Assembly: GCA_029782025.1 (NCBI GenBank)
Contig: JAKOVR010000131.1
Coordinates: forward strand, 1 to 64,000
Length of the DNA: 64,000 bases
From: Actinomycetes bacterium
GTDB lineage: Bacteria > Actinomycetota > Acidimicrobiia > Acidimicrobiales > Acidimicrobilacustridaceae
Direction: 5' to 3'
Below, piece after piece: positions 43,801-51,365 of the stretch (within the stretch, counting starts at the first letter, position 1; each line of letters begins with the position of its first letter). The notes below the pieces were generated by a model. That model worked only from the letters and a program-made list of their open reading frames with translations, did no database searches and was not told where the DNA came from. The position numbers and the translations under genes are program-made.

Positions 43801-44681
43801 AGCGTGATCCGCTGGTGCAGCGCCAGCCAGCCGCCGAGGCCCAGCACGGCGACCTGCCCGTAGGCGGGGATCGCCTGGAGGGCCGGCGAGTAACGGGCCT
43901 GCAGGCGCACGAGGCGACTGCGGGAGCCGTACAGGGCACGGGCGCGGTCGGCGAGGTGGGCCAGCTCCCGCTCCTCCTGGCCGAAGCCCTTCACCACCCG
44001 CACCCCGGCGACCGCCTCGTCCACGACGCCGGCCACCTCGCCCGCCCGCTGCTGTGCGTCCCACGTCGCCGGGAACACCGAGGTGCGCATGCGCAGCGAC
44101 ACGGCCAGCAACACGGGGATGGCCAGCAGCATCACCAGCGTCAGCGGCGGGGAGAGGAACAGCATCACCACGACGGCGACCACGAGCATCACCAGGTTCC
44201 CGACGATGATGGGCAGGAAGGCCAGCAACCCCTGGATCAACCCGAGGTCCGACGACGCCCTCGACACGAGCTGGCCGGTCTGCAGTTCGTCGTGGCTGCC
44301 GAAGTCGAGGCGTTGGAGCCGCTCGAAGATGGCGACCCGGAGGTCGTACTGCACATCGAGGCTGACCCGACCCCCGACCCAGCGCCGTGCGTACGCCGAC
44401 GCGAACGAGAAGCACCCGGCCAAGGCCAGCAGCACGAGGAACGGACCCACCGGGCGGGTCTGGGTGACGAGCCCGTCGTCGACCACCGTGCGCTCGATGA
44501 TCGGCGTGAGGCCCGCCACCACCTGGCCCGCCACCCCCATCCCGAAGGCGATGAGCACGTTGCGGCGATGGGCCATGAGGAACGGCCAGAGCCGCCGGAT
44601 CCACCCGCCCGATCCGGGCGGGGCCGGTTCGGGGACGGGGCGCTCGGTCGCCTGCGCGGCGAGGCGTGCGGACGCCGTCAC
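40812..44681 (-). CDS. Fused two-half ABC exporter (MsbA/MDR type) with asymmetric ATP sites
   Basis: A 1289-residue single chain with the order TMD1-NBD1-linker-TMD2-NBD2. NBD1 has Walker A GSSGSGKST (about 389), signature LSGGQRQR (about 494) and Walker B LILDDATSAVD, with Asp 519 where the catalytic Glu is expected. NBD2 has GETGAGKST (about 1074), a degenerate signature LSSGQRQL (about 1176) and a canonical LLLDEATSQLD (Glu 1203). Both switch histidines are present. This equals the one-degenerate, one-consensus site design of heterodimeric bacterial exporters, here fused. An acidic linker (about residues 610-690) joins the halves. A MarR gene lies 25 bp upstream in the same operon. The substrate is unknown. 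Confidence 0.94.
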   Translation of the reverse strand: MTASARLAAQATERPVPEPAPPGSGGWIRRLWPFLMAHRRNVLIAFGMGVAGQVVAGLTPIIERTVVDDGLVTQTRPVGPFLVLLALAGCFSFASAYARRWVGGRVSLDVQYDLRVAIFERLQRLDFGSHDELQTGQLVSRASSDLGLIQGLLAFLPIIVGNLVMLVVAVVVMLFLSPPLTLVMLLAIPVLLAVSLRMRTSVFPATWDAQQRAGEVAGVVDEAVAGVRVVKGFGQEERELAHLADRARALYGSRSRLVRLQARYSPALQAIPAYGQVAVLGLGGWLALHQRITLGTFLAFSAYLVQLVAPVRMLAGLFAIAQQARAGAERILDILDANPKVQEREGAVDLPALRGEVVFDHVDFGYTTRTKVLDGFDLRLAPGDTIALVGSSGSGKSTVTALLPRFYDVAAGRVTIDGVDVRDVTLGSLRRQVGVVFEDAFLFSDTVRANIAYGVPDATDDAVRAAAAAAGAAGFIEALPDGYDTVVGERGLTLSGGQRQRVALARAILTDPRVLILDDATSAVDAATEEAIHATLRTLMAGRTTILIAHRRSTLRLAQRIAVIEHGRVADLGTHEELLARNDRYRALLAGPSTTSGDEGEADVSLDASFDEVDRPRPEGAEPSPDDGAVTVGAWPAAARTAPRARSAVAGPPRFGPGGGGAAGGAGPMGGMALAATPELLARLDRLPPADDDPGVDEAAFATHDPSAFRILRFIRPWRRWLALGLLLVAVDSALTLLGPYLVRRGLDLGVGGGDEAVLWATTALFAVVVSLDWCVTWAYTFVTGRTAERALFALRLTIFGHLQRLSLDYYDRELDGRIMTRMTTDVEALSQLIQTGLVTAVVSGVTCVGVFVFLLVLSPALTLAAAVVLPPLVLATWWYRRRSAAAYGRARDAIADVNANLQENLSGVRVAQAYVREGRNARGFRAVNERYLQHRLGAQRLIALYFPFVNLLSSLGAVAVLAAGSVLVPRGAVTAAVVIAFLLYLDMFFAPIQQLSQVLDTWQQAGASIAKIEELLATPSGTPAPEVPVEPGRLAGAVRFEGVRFHYPGTVGPPALDAVDLAVAPGETLALVGETGAGKSTLVKLVARLYDPDDGRVTVDGIDLRSIDLGAFRRQLGVVPQEAFLFTGTVRDNIAYGRPEATDAEVEAAARAVGAHDFVAALPQGYLEPVSERGRSLSSGQRQLIALARAQLVDPAILLLDEATSQLDLASEARVQQAMQRAAEGRTTLLVAHRLPTAARADRIAVIDRGAVVEVGTHADLLAAGGPYARLWDAFAETAGPPAVPLGA

Positions 44682-44706
44682 GTCGCCGCCCCTGGCGCGG
44701 TCGCCC

Positions 44707-45183
44707 TCACCGGGGCTGCGCCCGTTCCGCCAACTCGGCCGTGACCGCTTCCCCGAGCGCGGCCAGCCCCTCGACGGCGACGGCCCGGCGGTCGGACGGG
44801 AGCTGGCCGAGCAGCGTGTCGATGCGGTCGGCCACCGCCCGTTGCGCGTCCTGCAGCACGGTCCGCCCCGACGGGGTGAGCTCGAGTTGGACGCCGCGCC
44901 GATCGCCGGCCACCTCGGCCCGCTCGACCCACCCCTTGGCCACCAGCCCGTCGAGGACCCCGGTGAGCGCGGGACGGCTGACCGCGGCCTGGTCGGCCAG
45001 GCGGTTGGCCCGCTCCGGGGCGCGCGCCACCAGGAGCAGAACGCGCAGCTGGGGCGGGGTCACCTCGCCGAGCGACCGCTCCAGCATCCGCGACAGCACG
45101 GCCAGCGTGCGGGCGACGTCGCCGACAGAGACGTCGGTGTCGTCGGACCCGTGGCCGCCCTTCCGTGATCGTTCGGAGCCCAC
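44707..45183 (-). CDS. MarR family transcriptional regulator
   Basis: A 158-residue winged-helix regulator: LGEVTPPQLRVLLLVARAPERANRLADQAAVSRPALTGVLDGLVAKGWVER, then the wing AGDRRGVQLELTPSGRTVL. The start is GTG 45183, and the start codon lies inside a 27-bp inverted repeat (45181-45207), so self-repression is likely. The fused ABC exporter begins 25 bp downstream, giving a regulator-exporter operon. The inducing compound is unknown. Confidence 0.9.
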   Translation of the reverse strand: MGSERSRKGGHGSDDTDVSVGDVARTLAVLSRMLERSLGEVTPPQLRVLLLVARAPERANRLADQAAVSRPALTGVLDGLVAKGWVERAEVAGDRRGVQLELTPSGRTVLQDAQRAVADRIDTLLGQLPSDRRAVAVEGLAALGEAVTAELAERAQPR

Positions 45184-45207
45184 ATCGTTAGGGTACCGAA
45201 CGATGTG
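45181..45207. promoter_or_regulatory. Probable MarR operator over the marR-like start codon
   Basis: Perfect 9-bp arms CACATCGTT and AACGATGTG separated by 9 nt that contain GGTACC. The repeat covers the GTG start at 45183 of the MarR gene, so binding would block transcription or early elongation. The other flanking gene ends here, so the site serves only the MarR-exporter operon. Confidence 0.75.
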
Positions 45208-45228
45208 GTGGGCGCCAACGCGCCGCTC

Positions 45229-46497
45229 TCAGGACCCGAAGTCCCAGCTGCCGCCCCGCTCGTACTGCCTGATCACGTTCTTGGCGATCAGGATCTTGTG
45301 CACCTCATCGGGACCGTCGGCGAGACGGAGGGTGCGGGCCCCGAGGTACATCGCCGCCAACGGCAGGTCGTTGGTGACGCCGGCGCCGCCCCACACCTGG
45401 ATGGCCCGGTCCACGACCCGGTGGAAGGCGTTGGGCACGAAGACCTTGATGCCCGAGATGGCGGTCCGCACACCGGGGTCACCGTTGGCGACCTTGGCCG
45501 CGGCGTCGATCGTCATGAGCCGGGAGGACTGGATGTCCATGTAGGAGTCGGCGATGAACCCCTGGATGAACTGCATGTCCTTCTGCAGGCCCCCGTGGAC
45601 CTCGCGGGTGAGGGTGCGCTCCACCATCAGGTCGAACGCCCGCCACATCATCCCGACGCTGTTCATGCAGTGGAACACCCGGCCGGCCCCGAGCCGGTCC
45701 TGCGCAGCCTGGTGCCCCTGGCCGGCCAGGCCGAGCGTGTTCTCGAGCGGCACCTTCACGTTCTCGTACACGACCTCGCAGTGGTCGCTCTCGGACCGAC
45801 CCCAGATGCCGATCCCCCGCACGATCTTCACCCCGGCGAGATCGGTGGGCACGATGAGCGAGGTGATCTGCCCTTGCACCCCGAGCTCGCCGGTGGGGTC
45901 GGTGGCCTTGGCCTGGACGATGAAGAAGTTGGCGTCGATCCCGTTGGACGTGAACCACTTGTGCCCGTTGAGGATCCAGTGGTCGCCGTCGCGGACGGCC
46001 TCGGTCCGGATGGCCCGGGGGTTCGAGCCGGCCACCTCCGGTTCGGTCATGGAGAAGCCCGACTCCATCGTGCCGTCGACCAGCGGGAGGAGCCACTTCT
46101 GCTTCTGCTCCTCCGTCCCGTACTTCACCAGCACCGAGGCGTTCCCCGAGTTGGGGGCCATGATGCCGAAGAGCGACGACGCCCCGAGGGCGTAGGCCAG
46201 GATCTCGTACATGTAGGCGAGGGCGAGGAAGTCGAGACCCATGCCGCCGTACTCCTGGGGCAGGTGCGGCGCCCAGAGACCGGCCTCGTTGACCTTGGCC
46301 TTGATCTCCTCCCGCAGGGCGATCGACCGCCGACGGGCGCGCTCGCGCTCCTCGTCGGTCTCGAACCATCCCCGCAACGACGGGTAGAGCTCGGCCTCGA
46401 CCGGGAGGATCTCGGCGTTGATGAACGCCGCCGTGCGAAGGCGAAGGTCGTTGATGGACGGGTCGAGCCCGGCGATGGGACTCACGTTGATCGGCAC
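45229..46497 (-). CDS. Acyl-CoA dehydrogenase family protein
   Basis: A 422-residue flavoenzyme of the acyl-CoA dehydrogenase fold. LPQEYGGMGLDFLALAYMYEILAYALGASS, ESGFSMTEPEVAGSNPRAIRTEA (FAD/substrate binding), WILNGHKWFTSNGIDANFFIV and VWGGAGVTNDLPLAAMYLGARTLRLADGPDEVHK are all family-typical. It would form a 2,3-double bond in an acyl-CoA; chain specificity is open. Start is GTG 46497 behind AGGAGG. It is downstream of the SulP gene by 51 bp and unrelated to it by function. Confidence 0.93.
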   Translation of the reverse strand: MPINVSPIAGLDPSINDLRLRTAAFINAEILPVEAELYPSLRGWFETDEERERARRRSIALREEIKAKVNEAGLWAPHLPQEYGGMGLDFLALAYMYEILAYALGASSLFGIMAPNSGNASVLVKYGTEEQKQKWLLPLVDGTMESGFSMTEPEVAGSNPRAIRTEAVRDGDHWILNGHKWFTSNGIDANFFIVQAKATDPTGELGVQGQITSLIVPTDLAGVKIVRGIGIWGRSESDHCEVVYENVKVPLENTLGLAGQGHQAAQDRLGAGRVFHCMNSVGMMWRAFDLMVERTLTREVHGGLQKDMQFIQGFIADSYMDIQSSRLMTIDAAAKVANGDPGVRTAISGIKVFVPNAFHRVVDRAIQVWGGAGVTNDLPLAAMYLGARTLRLADGPDEVHKILIAKNVIRQYERGGSWDFGS

Positions 46498-46548
46498 GAC
46501 GCACCTCCTGGCCGGGACGGCGCGGGTGCCGCCCCGGGCGCCCGCAAC

Positions 46549-48282
46549 CTAGTGCCGGTCGACGGGCACGGCCGCGCCGTGACCGGGCGGCGCCGCCCAC
46601 GCCGGGTCGTGCGGCGTGCGGGCGACGTGCACGCGGGCGTGGGCGATGGCATCGGCGAGGTCGGTGAAGATGTGCCGCTCGCTGGCGAGCTGGTCGAGGG
46701 CCCCGACCGCCCGCAGGAGGCGCTCGTGCTCCGGGCGCGGCCCCTTGAGCAGGACGGTGATGTGGCGGCGCTCGAGGTCGGCCACGATCTCGCCGAGCGC
46801 CTGGGCACCCGTGGCGTCGAGGACCTGGAGGTCGGGAAGGCGCAGGATGACGACCCGCACGTCGGCCACCTGGGCCAGATCCGTCAGGAACCGTTGGGCC
46901 GCCCCGAAGAAGAGCGCGCCGTCGATGCGGTAGGCCACGATGTGGTCACGGAGCAGGTGCTGCTCCTCGCCCCCGTCGAGCTCGTGGGGAACGGGCGTCT
47001 CGGTGAAGGCGGTGGTCCGCGCGACGTTGCGGAGCGCCAGCACCGCGGCCACCGACACGCCGATCTCGACCGCCACGATCAGATCGAAGGCCACGGTGGC
47101 GACAGCCGTGAGGACGAGCACGAGCGCGTCCGAGCGGGTCGAGCGCAGGATGGCGCGGACGTTGTGGGTCTCGACCATGCGGACGGCGGTCACCATCAGG
47201 ACCCCGGCCAGGGCGGCGAGCGGGATCCTGGCCACCAGCCCCGATGCGCCGACCACGACGACGATCAACGAGAGCGAGTGGACGACGGCGGCCACCCGGG
47301 TCCGGGCGCCGGCCCGCACGTTCACCGCCGTACGGGCGATGGCCCCGGTGGCGGGCATGCCGCCGAGCAGCGGGGCGGCGATGTTGGCCAGGCCCTGACC
47401 GAAGAGCTCACGATCCGGGTTGTGGCGCGGGCTGTCGGCCATGCCGTCAGCGACCCGGGCCGACAGGAGGCTCTCGATGGAGACGAGGGCGGCGACCGCG
47501 AACGCGGCACCGAAGTACTGGGACAGCTCCCCGAACCGGACCGTCGGGATCGTCGGCTGCAGCACGCTCGAGGGCAGCGCCCCGATCGTGGCGACGTCCC
47601 ACCCGCCGGCCGCGGCGACGACGGCCGCCACGGCCACGGCCAGGAGTGAGGCCGGCAACGATCGGTGGAGGCGGGGGATGGCCATCATGGTGCCGACCAC
47701 GAGCACGGTGAGCGCCACGGCCCGAGCCGAGCCACCGCCCAACGACTCGACCACGGCCCGGACGGCGACGACCGCGGTGTTGTCGCCCTCGGGGCGGGCC
47801 ACCCCGAGGGCGGCCGGCACCTGCTGCAGGAAGATGATCACGGCGATGCCGAGGGTGAACCCCTCGATGACGGGCCACGGGATGTACGCCAGCACGCGAC
47901 CGAGGCGGAACAACGCGGCCGCGACCACCAGCACCCCCGCCAGGACGCCGACGACGGCGACGGCCCCGGCCCCGAACCGGGCGACGAGCGGGACGAGGAC
48001 CACGGTCATGGCGCCGGTCGGCCCGGACACCTGCAGGTTCGAGCCCCCGAACACGGCGGCCACGAGGCCGGCCACGATCGCGGTGGCCAGCCCCGCGGCG
48101 GCGCCGAGTCCCGTGGTGACCCCGAAGGCCAGCGCCAGGGGCAGCGCCACGACGCCGACCGTCAGCCCGGCGACCACGTCGCCGCGCCAGGAGCGGGCGA
48201 GGCCGTCGTAGTCGGCCCGCTGCGGCAGCAGCGAGACGACGGACCGCCACCGGGCCGACGACGGTGCGGCCGGACCGCTCAT
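46549..48282 (-). CDS. SulP family anion transporter with STAS domain
   Basis: A 577-residue secondary transporter. An N-terminal core of about 12-14 helices begins WRGDVVAGLTVGVVALPLALAFG and includes GPTGAMTVVLVPL and GMPATGAIARTAVNVRAGARTRVAA, the SulP signature region. The C-terminal STAS domain runs from about residue 435 (IDGALFFGAAQRFLTDLA, LDATGAQALGEIVADLERRHI). SulP proteins carry sulfate, bicarbonate or related anions. The start overlaps the stop of the ArsR-type gene (ATGA), implying local regulation. Confidence 0.9.
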   Translation of the reverse strand: MSGPAAPSSARWRSVVSLLPQRADYDGLARSWRGDVVAGLTVGVVALPLALAFGVTTGLGAAAGLATAIVAGLVAAVFGGSNLQVSGPTGAMTVVLVPLVARFGAGAVAVVGVLAGVLVVAAALFRLGRVLAYIPWPVIEGFTLGIAVIIFLQQVPAALGVARPEGDNTAVVAVRAVVESLGGGSARAVALTVLVVGTMMAIPRLHRSLPASLLAVAVAAVVAAAGGWDVATIGALPSSVLQPTIPTVRFGELSQYFGAAFAVAALVSIESLLSARVADGMADSPRHNPDRELFGQGLANIAAPLLGGMPATGAIARTAVNVRAGARTRVAAVVHSLSLIVVVVGASGLVARIPLAALAGVLMVTAVRMVETHNVRAILRSTRSDALVLVLTAVATVAFDLIVAVEIGVSVAAVLALRNVARTTAFTETPVPHELDGGEEQHLLRDHIVAYRIDGALFFGAAQRFLTDLAQVADVRVVILRLPDLQVLDATGAQALGEIVADLERRHITVLLKGPRPEHERLLRAVGALDQLASERHIFTDLADAIAHARVHVARTPHDPAWAAPPGHGAAVPVDRH

Positions 48283-48662
48283 CGGGCGGTGATCTCGGCG
48301 GCCAGGCCGTCGAGAAGGTCGCGGGTGTGGGCCAGCGACGCCAGGAGGAGCTGCTTGGACACCGCCAGCAGCTCGGCCACCAGCGGGTCGCGGACGGCGT
48401 AGATGACGTTGTTGCCGTCTCGGCGGGTGGTGACCAGCCCGGCCCGGCGCAGCACGCCGAGCTGTTGGGACAGGTGCGACGACTCGATGCCGACGAGCGG
48501 TTGCAGCTCGCCGACGGACCGCTCTCCCTCGACGAGGACCTCGAGCACGCGGACCCGGGCCGGGTGGGCCAGCGCCTTGAACAACTCGGCCTTGATCTCG
48601 TTCAGCGGACGGCTCGCCGCGGCCGCGGAGGCGCCCGGCCGGGCCGGCGGGACGCCGGTCAT
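48279..48662 (-). CDS. ArsR/SmtB family transcriptional regulator
   Basis: A 127-residue winged-helix protein: LNEIKAELFKALAHPARVRVLEVLVEGERSVGELQPLVGIESSHLSQQLGVLRRAGLVTTRRDGNNVIYAVRDP. No CVC metal-site motif is present, so it may sense something other than thiophilic metals. It is coupled to the SulP gene (ATGA). ATG 48662 is used; GTG 48668 is a close alternative. The 199-bp gap upstream ends in an AT-rich patch at about 48795-48826 that probably contains its promoter; no clean operator palindrome was found there. Confidence 0.88.
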   Translation of the reverse strand: MTGVPPARPGASAAAASRPLNEIKAELFKALAHPARVRVLEVLVEGERSVGELQPLVGIESSHLSQQLGVLRRAGLVTTRRDGNNVIYAVRDPLVAELLAVSKQLLLASLAHTRDLLDGLAAEITAR

Positions 48663-48861
48663 GCCCACACCCCCATCGGGGTGGACTGGGCCAGCGTCGG
48701 ACCAGAGATGGAGAGGGTGCAGGCAGCCACGACGGCGGTTCCTTCCGGGAGCGGCGGTGTCGGCGGCCCGTGGGGCCGCTCGGTCGTTGCTGACTACCTT
48801 ACACTTTCGTCAGACTGTGAACCCATCAGGTGGTCGCACCACCAGGGCGGGGCCGGCACGG

Positions 48862-49593
48862 TCAGCGGCTCAGCACCACCAGGAACTCCATCGTCCCGGT
48901 GTCGCCGACCTGGGCCGGCCCCCCGGACGGGTTGTCGATGCCGTAGTCGGCGAAGGTGATCACCGTCGACCCGCTCACCTCGATGGTGGCACCGCGCTTG
49001 GCCACCAGATCGAGGGTGACCGACTTGGTCGTCCCGTGGAGGGTGAGATCGCCCGTGGCCTTGTAGGTGCCGGTGGCGCCGTCGCCCGGGATCGAGCCGA
49101 GATCGATCGGCGAGGTCAGGGAGAAGGTGGCCGTGGGGAACTGCGAGGTGCGCATGATCCGGCCCTGGAACTGGCCGTCGCGCTGCGACTTGTCGCTTTT
49201 GACCGTCGTGAGGTCGACGGTGACCTTCGCCGCCGTGACCTTGGTGCCGGCGATCGTCACCTCGCCGCTGACCGACGTCGTCCGGCCCACCGCCTCGGCG
49301 CTCTGACCGAGGAGGATCTCCTTGGCCCGGTAGCCGGCCTGGGAGCCCGAGCCCACCTTCCACGTGCCCTCGATGGACCCGTTCGACGCGCCCGCGCCCC
49401 CACCGCCGGTGGCGCCCGACACCGTCAGCGGCGGTGGGGCGTCCTCGGTGAAGAAGTGGATGTACACGAACGGGCCCCCGACGCCGAGCACCAGCGCCGC
49501 CACCAGGCCGATGACCACCCAACGCAGCACCGATCGCGACCCTTTCCCCCCGGCGCGGCCCTCCGGCGGGGCGGTCGTGTCGCGGTCGGACAT
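48862..49593 (-). CDS. YceI family protein, membrane-anchored
   Basis: A 243-residue protein with a cytoplasmic tip, one membrane helix (SVLRWVVIGLVAALVLGVGGPFVYI), a Gly/Ala-rich linker and a C-terminal YceI beta-barrel from about residue 70: GTWKVGSGSQAGYRAKEIL, VSGEVTIAGTKVTAAKVTVDL, ATGDLTLHGTTKSVTLDL and the final GTMEFLVVLSR. YceI proteins bind isoprenoid or lipid ligands in a lipocalin-like barrel. The upstream 198-bp gap to the divergent esterase gene shows no distinct repeat. Confidence 0.9.
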   Translation of the reverse strand: MSDRDTTAPPEGRAGGKGSRSVLRWVVIGLVAALVLGVGGPFVYIHFFTEDAPPPLTVSGATGGGGAGASNGSIEGTWKVGSGSQAGYRAKEILLGQSAEAVGRTTSVSGEVTIAGTKVTAAKVTVDLTTVKSDKSQRDGQFQGRIMRTSQFPTATFSLTSPIDLGSIPGDGATGTYKATGDLTLHGTTKSVTLDLVAKRGATIEVSGSTVITFADYGIDNPSGGPAQVGDTGTMEFLVVLSR

Positions 49594-49791
49594 GTGGATG
49601 CTCCTCCCTCAGCGCCGCCGGGTCGGGGCGCGGTCTCCTCCCGGAACCCGGGACGCTATCGGCGCGGTCACGAACCCGGACGGAACACCCCGCAACGGGA
49701 TCCGCGCTGTCGCTTGACGCCCGCCGCCCGGTCGGGGACCATCCCCGGCACGGCCACCGTGACGGCACGGGCGCCCCCAGGAGGTCCCCCG

Positions 49792-50670
49792 ATGCCAACC
49801 CGCCGGATCGCTGCGCTGCTGGCGTCGACCCTCGTCCTGCTCGTCGGCTGCAAGCCGCTCGTGCCCCCACCCGGCGCCGCCCCGCTGCGCTACCGGGAGG
49901 AGGTCTTCACGACCCTGGACCTCTCCAGCAACGTCGAGTACGGCACAGCCATCTTCCGTTCCACCGGCGCGCCGGTTTCCCTGCGGCTCGACCTCTACTC
50001 GCCCGCCGGCGACGCCGCCCCGCGCCGGCCGGCGATCGTGTGGGTCCACGGCGGCTCCTTCGTGTCCGGCACCAAGACCGCGGGCGACATCGTCGACCAG
50101 GCCACGACCTTCGCCCGCAAGGGCTACATCAGCGTGTCGATCGACTACCGGCTTTCCCCCACCGGTTGCTCGGCCGCCGTCCCCACCTCCGAGTGCATCC
50201 TGGCCATCATCGACGCCAAGCACGACGCCCAGGCCGCGGTCCGGTACCTGCGGGCCAACGCCTCGACCTACCGCATCGATCCCGACCGGATCGCCATCGA
50301 CGGCTCGTCGGCCGGCGCCATCACCGCCCTCAACGTCGGCTACGACGCCACCGAGGTCGGCACCGGCGGGTCGAACCCCGACCAGTCCTCCGCCGTGCGG
50401 GCGGCGGTGTCGCTGTCCGGATCGAGGCTCATGGGCACGAGCGACCCGGGCGACGCGCCGAGCCTGCTCTTCCACGGCACGGCCGACAAGGTGGTCCCCT
50501 ACGACTGGGCGGTGGCCACGGTGACCGATGCCCGGGCCGCCGGGTTGGAGGCCTACCTCACGGCCTGGGACGGCGCCGGCCACGTGCCCTACTCGTCCCA
50601 TCGCACCGAGATCATCGATCAGACCACCAACTTCCTCTGGTGGACCCTCGACCTCGCGAATCTCCCCTGA
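49792..50670 (+). CDS. Alpha/beta hydrolase (carboxylesterase/lipase type), predicted lipoprotein
   Basis: A 292-residue exported esterase. MPTRRIAALLASTLVLLVGC is a lipoprotein signal with lipobox LLVGC. The mature region has the oxyanion-hole motif VWVHGGSFVSG, nucleophile GSSAG in IAIDGSSAGAITALNVG, and a likely His in AWDGAGHVPYS. This matches the hormone-sensitive-lipase/carboxylesterase type. ATG 49792 has AGGAGGT upstream. It precedes the TetR gene with a promoter in between, so it probably forms its own transcript. Confidence 0.9.
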   Translation: MPTRRIAALLASTLVLLVGCKPLVPPPGAAPLRYREEVFTTLDLSSNVEYGTAIFRSTGAPVSLRLDLYSPAGDAAPRRPAIVWVHGGSFVSGTKTAGDIVDQATTFARKGYISVSIDYRLSPTGCSAAVPTSECILAIIDAKHDAQAAVRYLRANASTYRIDPDRIAIDGSSAGAITALNVGYDATEVGTGGSNPDQSSAVRAAVSLSGSRLMGTSDPGDAPSLLFHGTADKVVPYDWAVATVTDARAAGLEAYLTAWDGAGHVPYSSHRTEIIDQTTNFLWWTLDLANLP

Positions 50671-50678
50671 TCCATAGG

Positions 50679-50708
50679 TTGACGAATATATATAGGTCCT
50701 CCTATATT
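50679..50708 (+). promoter_or_regulatory. Promoter with embedded operator for a leaderless tetR-like gene
   Basis: A very AT-rich patch. TTGACG at 50679-50684, an 18-nt spacer and TATATT at 50703-50708 form a good sigma-70-type promoter. The inverted repeat ATATAGG-TCCT-CCTATAT (50690-50707) overlaps the spacer and -10. The expected transcription start, about 7 nt after the -10, coincides with the GTG start codon at 50715, so the mRNA is probably leaderless and the gene autorepressed. Confidence 0.7.
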
Positions 50709-50714
50709 TAGGCG

Positions 50715-51302
50715 GTGGCCACCCAGGAGGAACGCCGAGCCGAGACGAGGACCCGTCTCCTCGACGCCGCCGCCGAGCTGTTCGCCGAGCGGGGCATCGA
50801 GGCGTCCAGCATCGACGCCATCGCCGCCGTGGCCGGCCGCACCTCCGGTGCCGTCTACGACCACTTCGGCGGCAAGGACGGCCTCCTGCGCGCCCTCCTC
50901 GAATCCTGGGTCGACGACGTCACCTCGGCCATCGGCGCCGAGCTCGACACCGCCACCACCCTCGACGACCGGCTCCTCGCCTTGTGGCGCAACGTGGCCG
51001 ACCCCCCGGCCGGGGGCGGCCGCTGGATCGCCCTCGAGCACGAGCTGTGGAGCTACGCGGCGCGCCACGACGAGATCCGCGACTACCTCGCCCGGCGCTA
51101 CCGGGCGGCGTGGGCCGGGGTCGAGCACGCGGCCAGCGACTGGATCGGCGCCGCCGCCGGCCGGATCGGCCCGTCGCTCATCGGCCTGCTCATGGGCCTC
51201 GAGATGATGCGGCGCGTCGATCCCGAGGCCGTCTCCGACGACGTGGCGCTCGGGGCCCTCCGCGCCCTCGTCCTCGGCCAGCCGGCGGAGGTGGCGCGAT
51301 GA
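50715..51302 (+). CDS. TetR family transcriptional regulator
   Basis: A 195-residue regulator with N-terminal helix-turn-helix: RRAETRTRLLDAAAELFAERGIEASSIDAIAAVAGRTSGAVYDHFGGKDGLLRALL. The start is GTG 50715, right at the predicted transcription start, and no ribosome-binding site precedes it. The operator in its own promoter suggests autoregulation. The likely target is the co-directional nitronate-monooxygenase-like gene 63 bp downstream, probably in the same transcript. Confidence 0.9.
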   Translation: MATQEERRAETRTRLLDAAAELFAERGIEASSIDAIAAVAGRTSGAVYDHFGGKDGLLRALLESWVDDVTSAIGAELDTATTLDDRLLALWRNVADPPAGGGRWIALEHELWSYAARHDEIRDYLARRYRAAWAGVEHAASDWIGAAAGRIGPSLIGLLMGLEMMRRVDPEAVSDDVALGALRALVLGQPAEVAR

Positions 51303-51365
51303 CCGGCCACCACCGCCTGTCCATGTTCTCTCCCACCCCTCCCCCACCCTGGAAGGTTCCCCACC

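Noticed and set aside
40785-44744. A long plus-strand open frame opposite the fused ABC exporter
   Set aside because: It is an antisense shadow of a clear gene and has no recognisable motif.
48799-48826. Possible ArsR operator upstream of the ArsR/SulP operon
   Set aside because: The AT-rich patch with TTACAC and TGTGAA is only superficially symmetric. The arms do not pair when written out, so I keep it only as a probable promoter region.
49640-49680. ECF-sigma-like promoter (GGAAC ... GTC) between the YceI and esterase genes
   Set aside because: The two short elements are expected by chance in GC-rich DNA, and the spacing does not fit a known consensus well.
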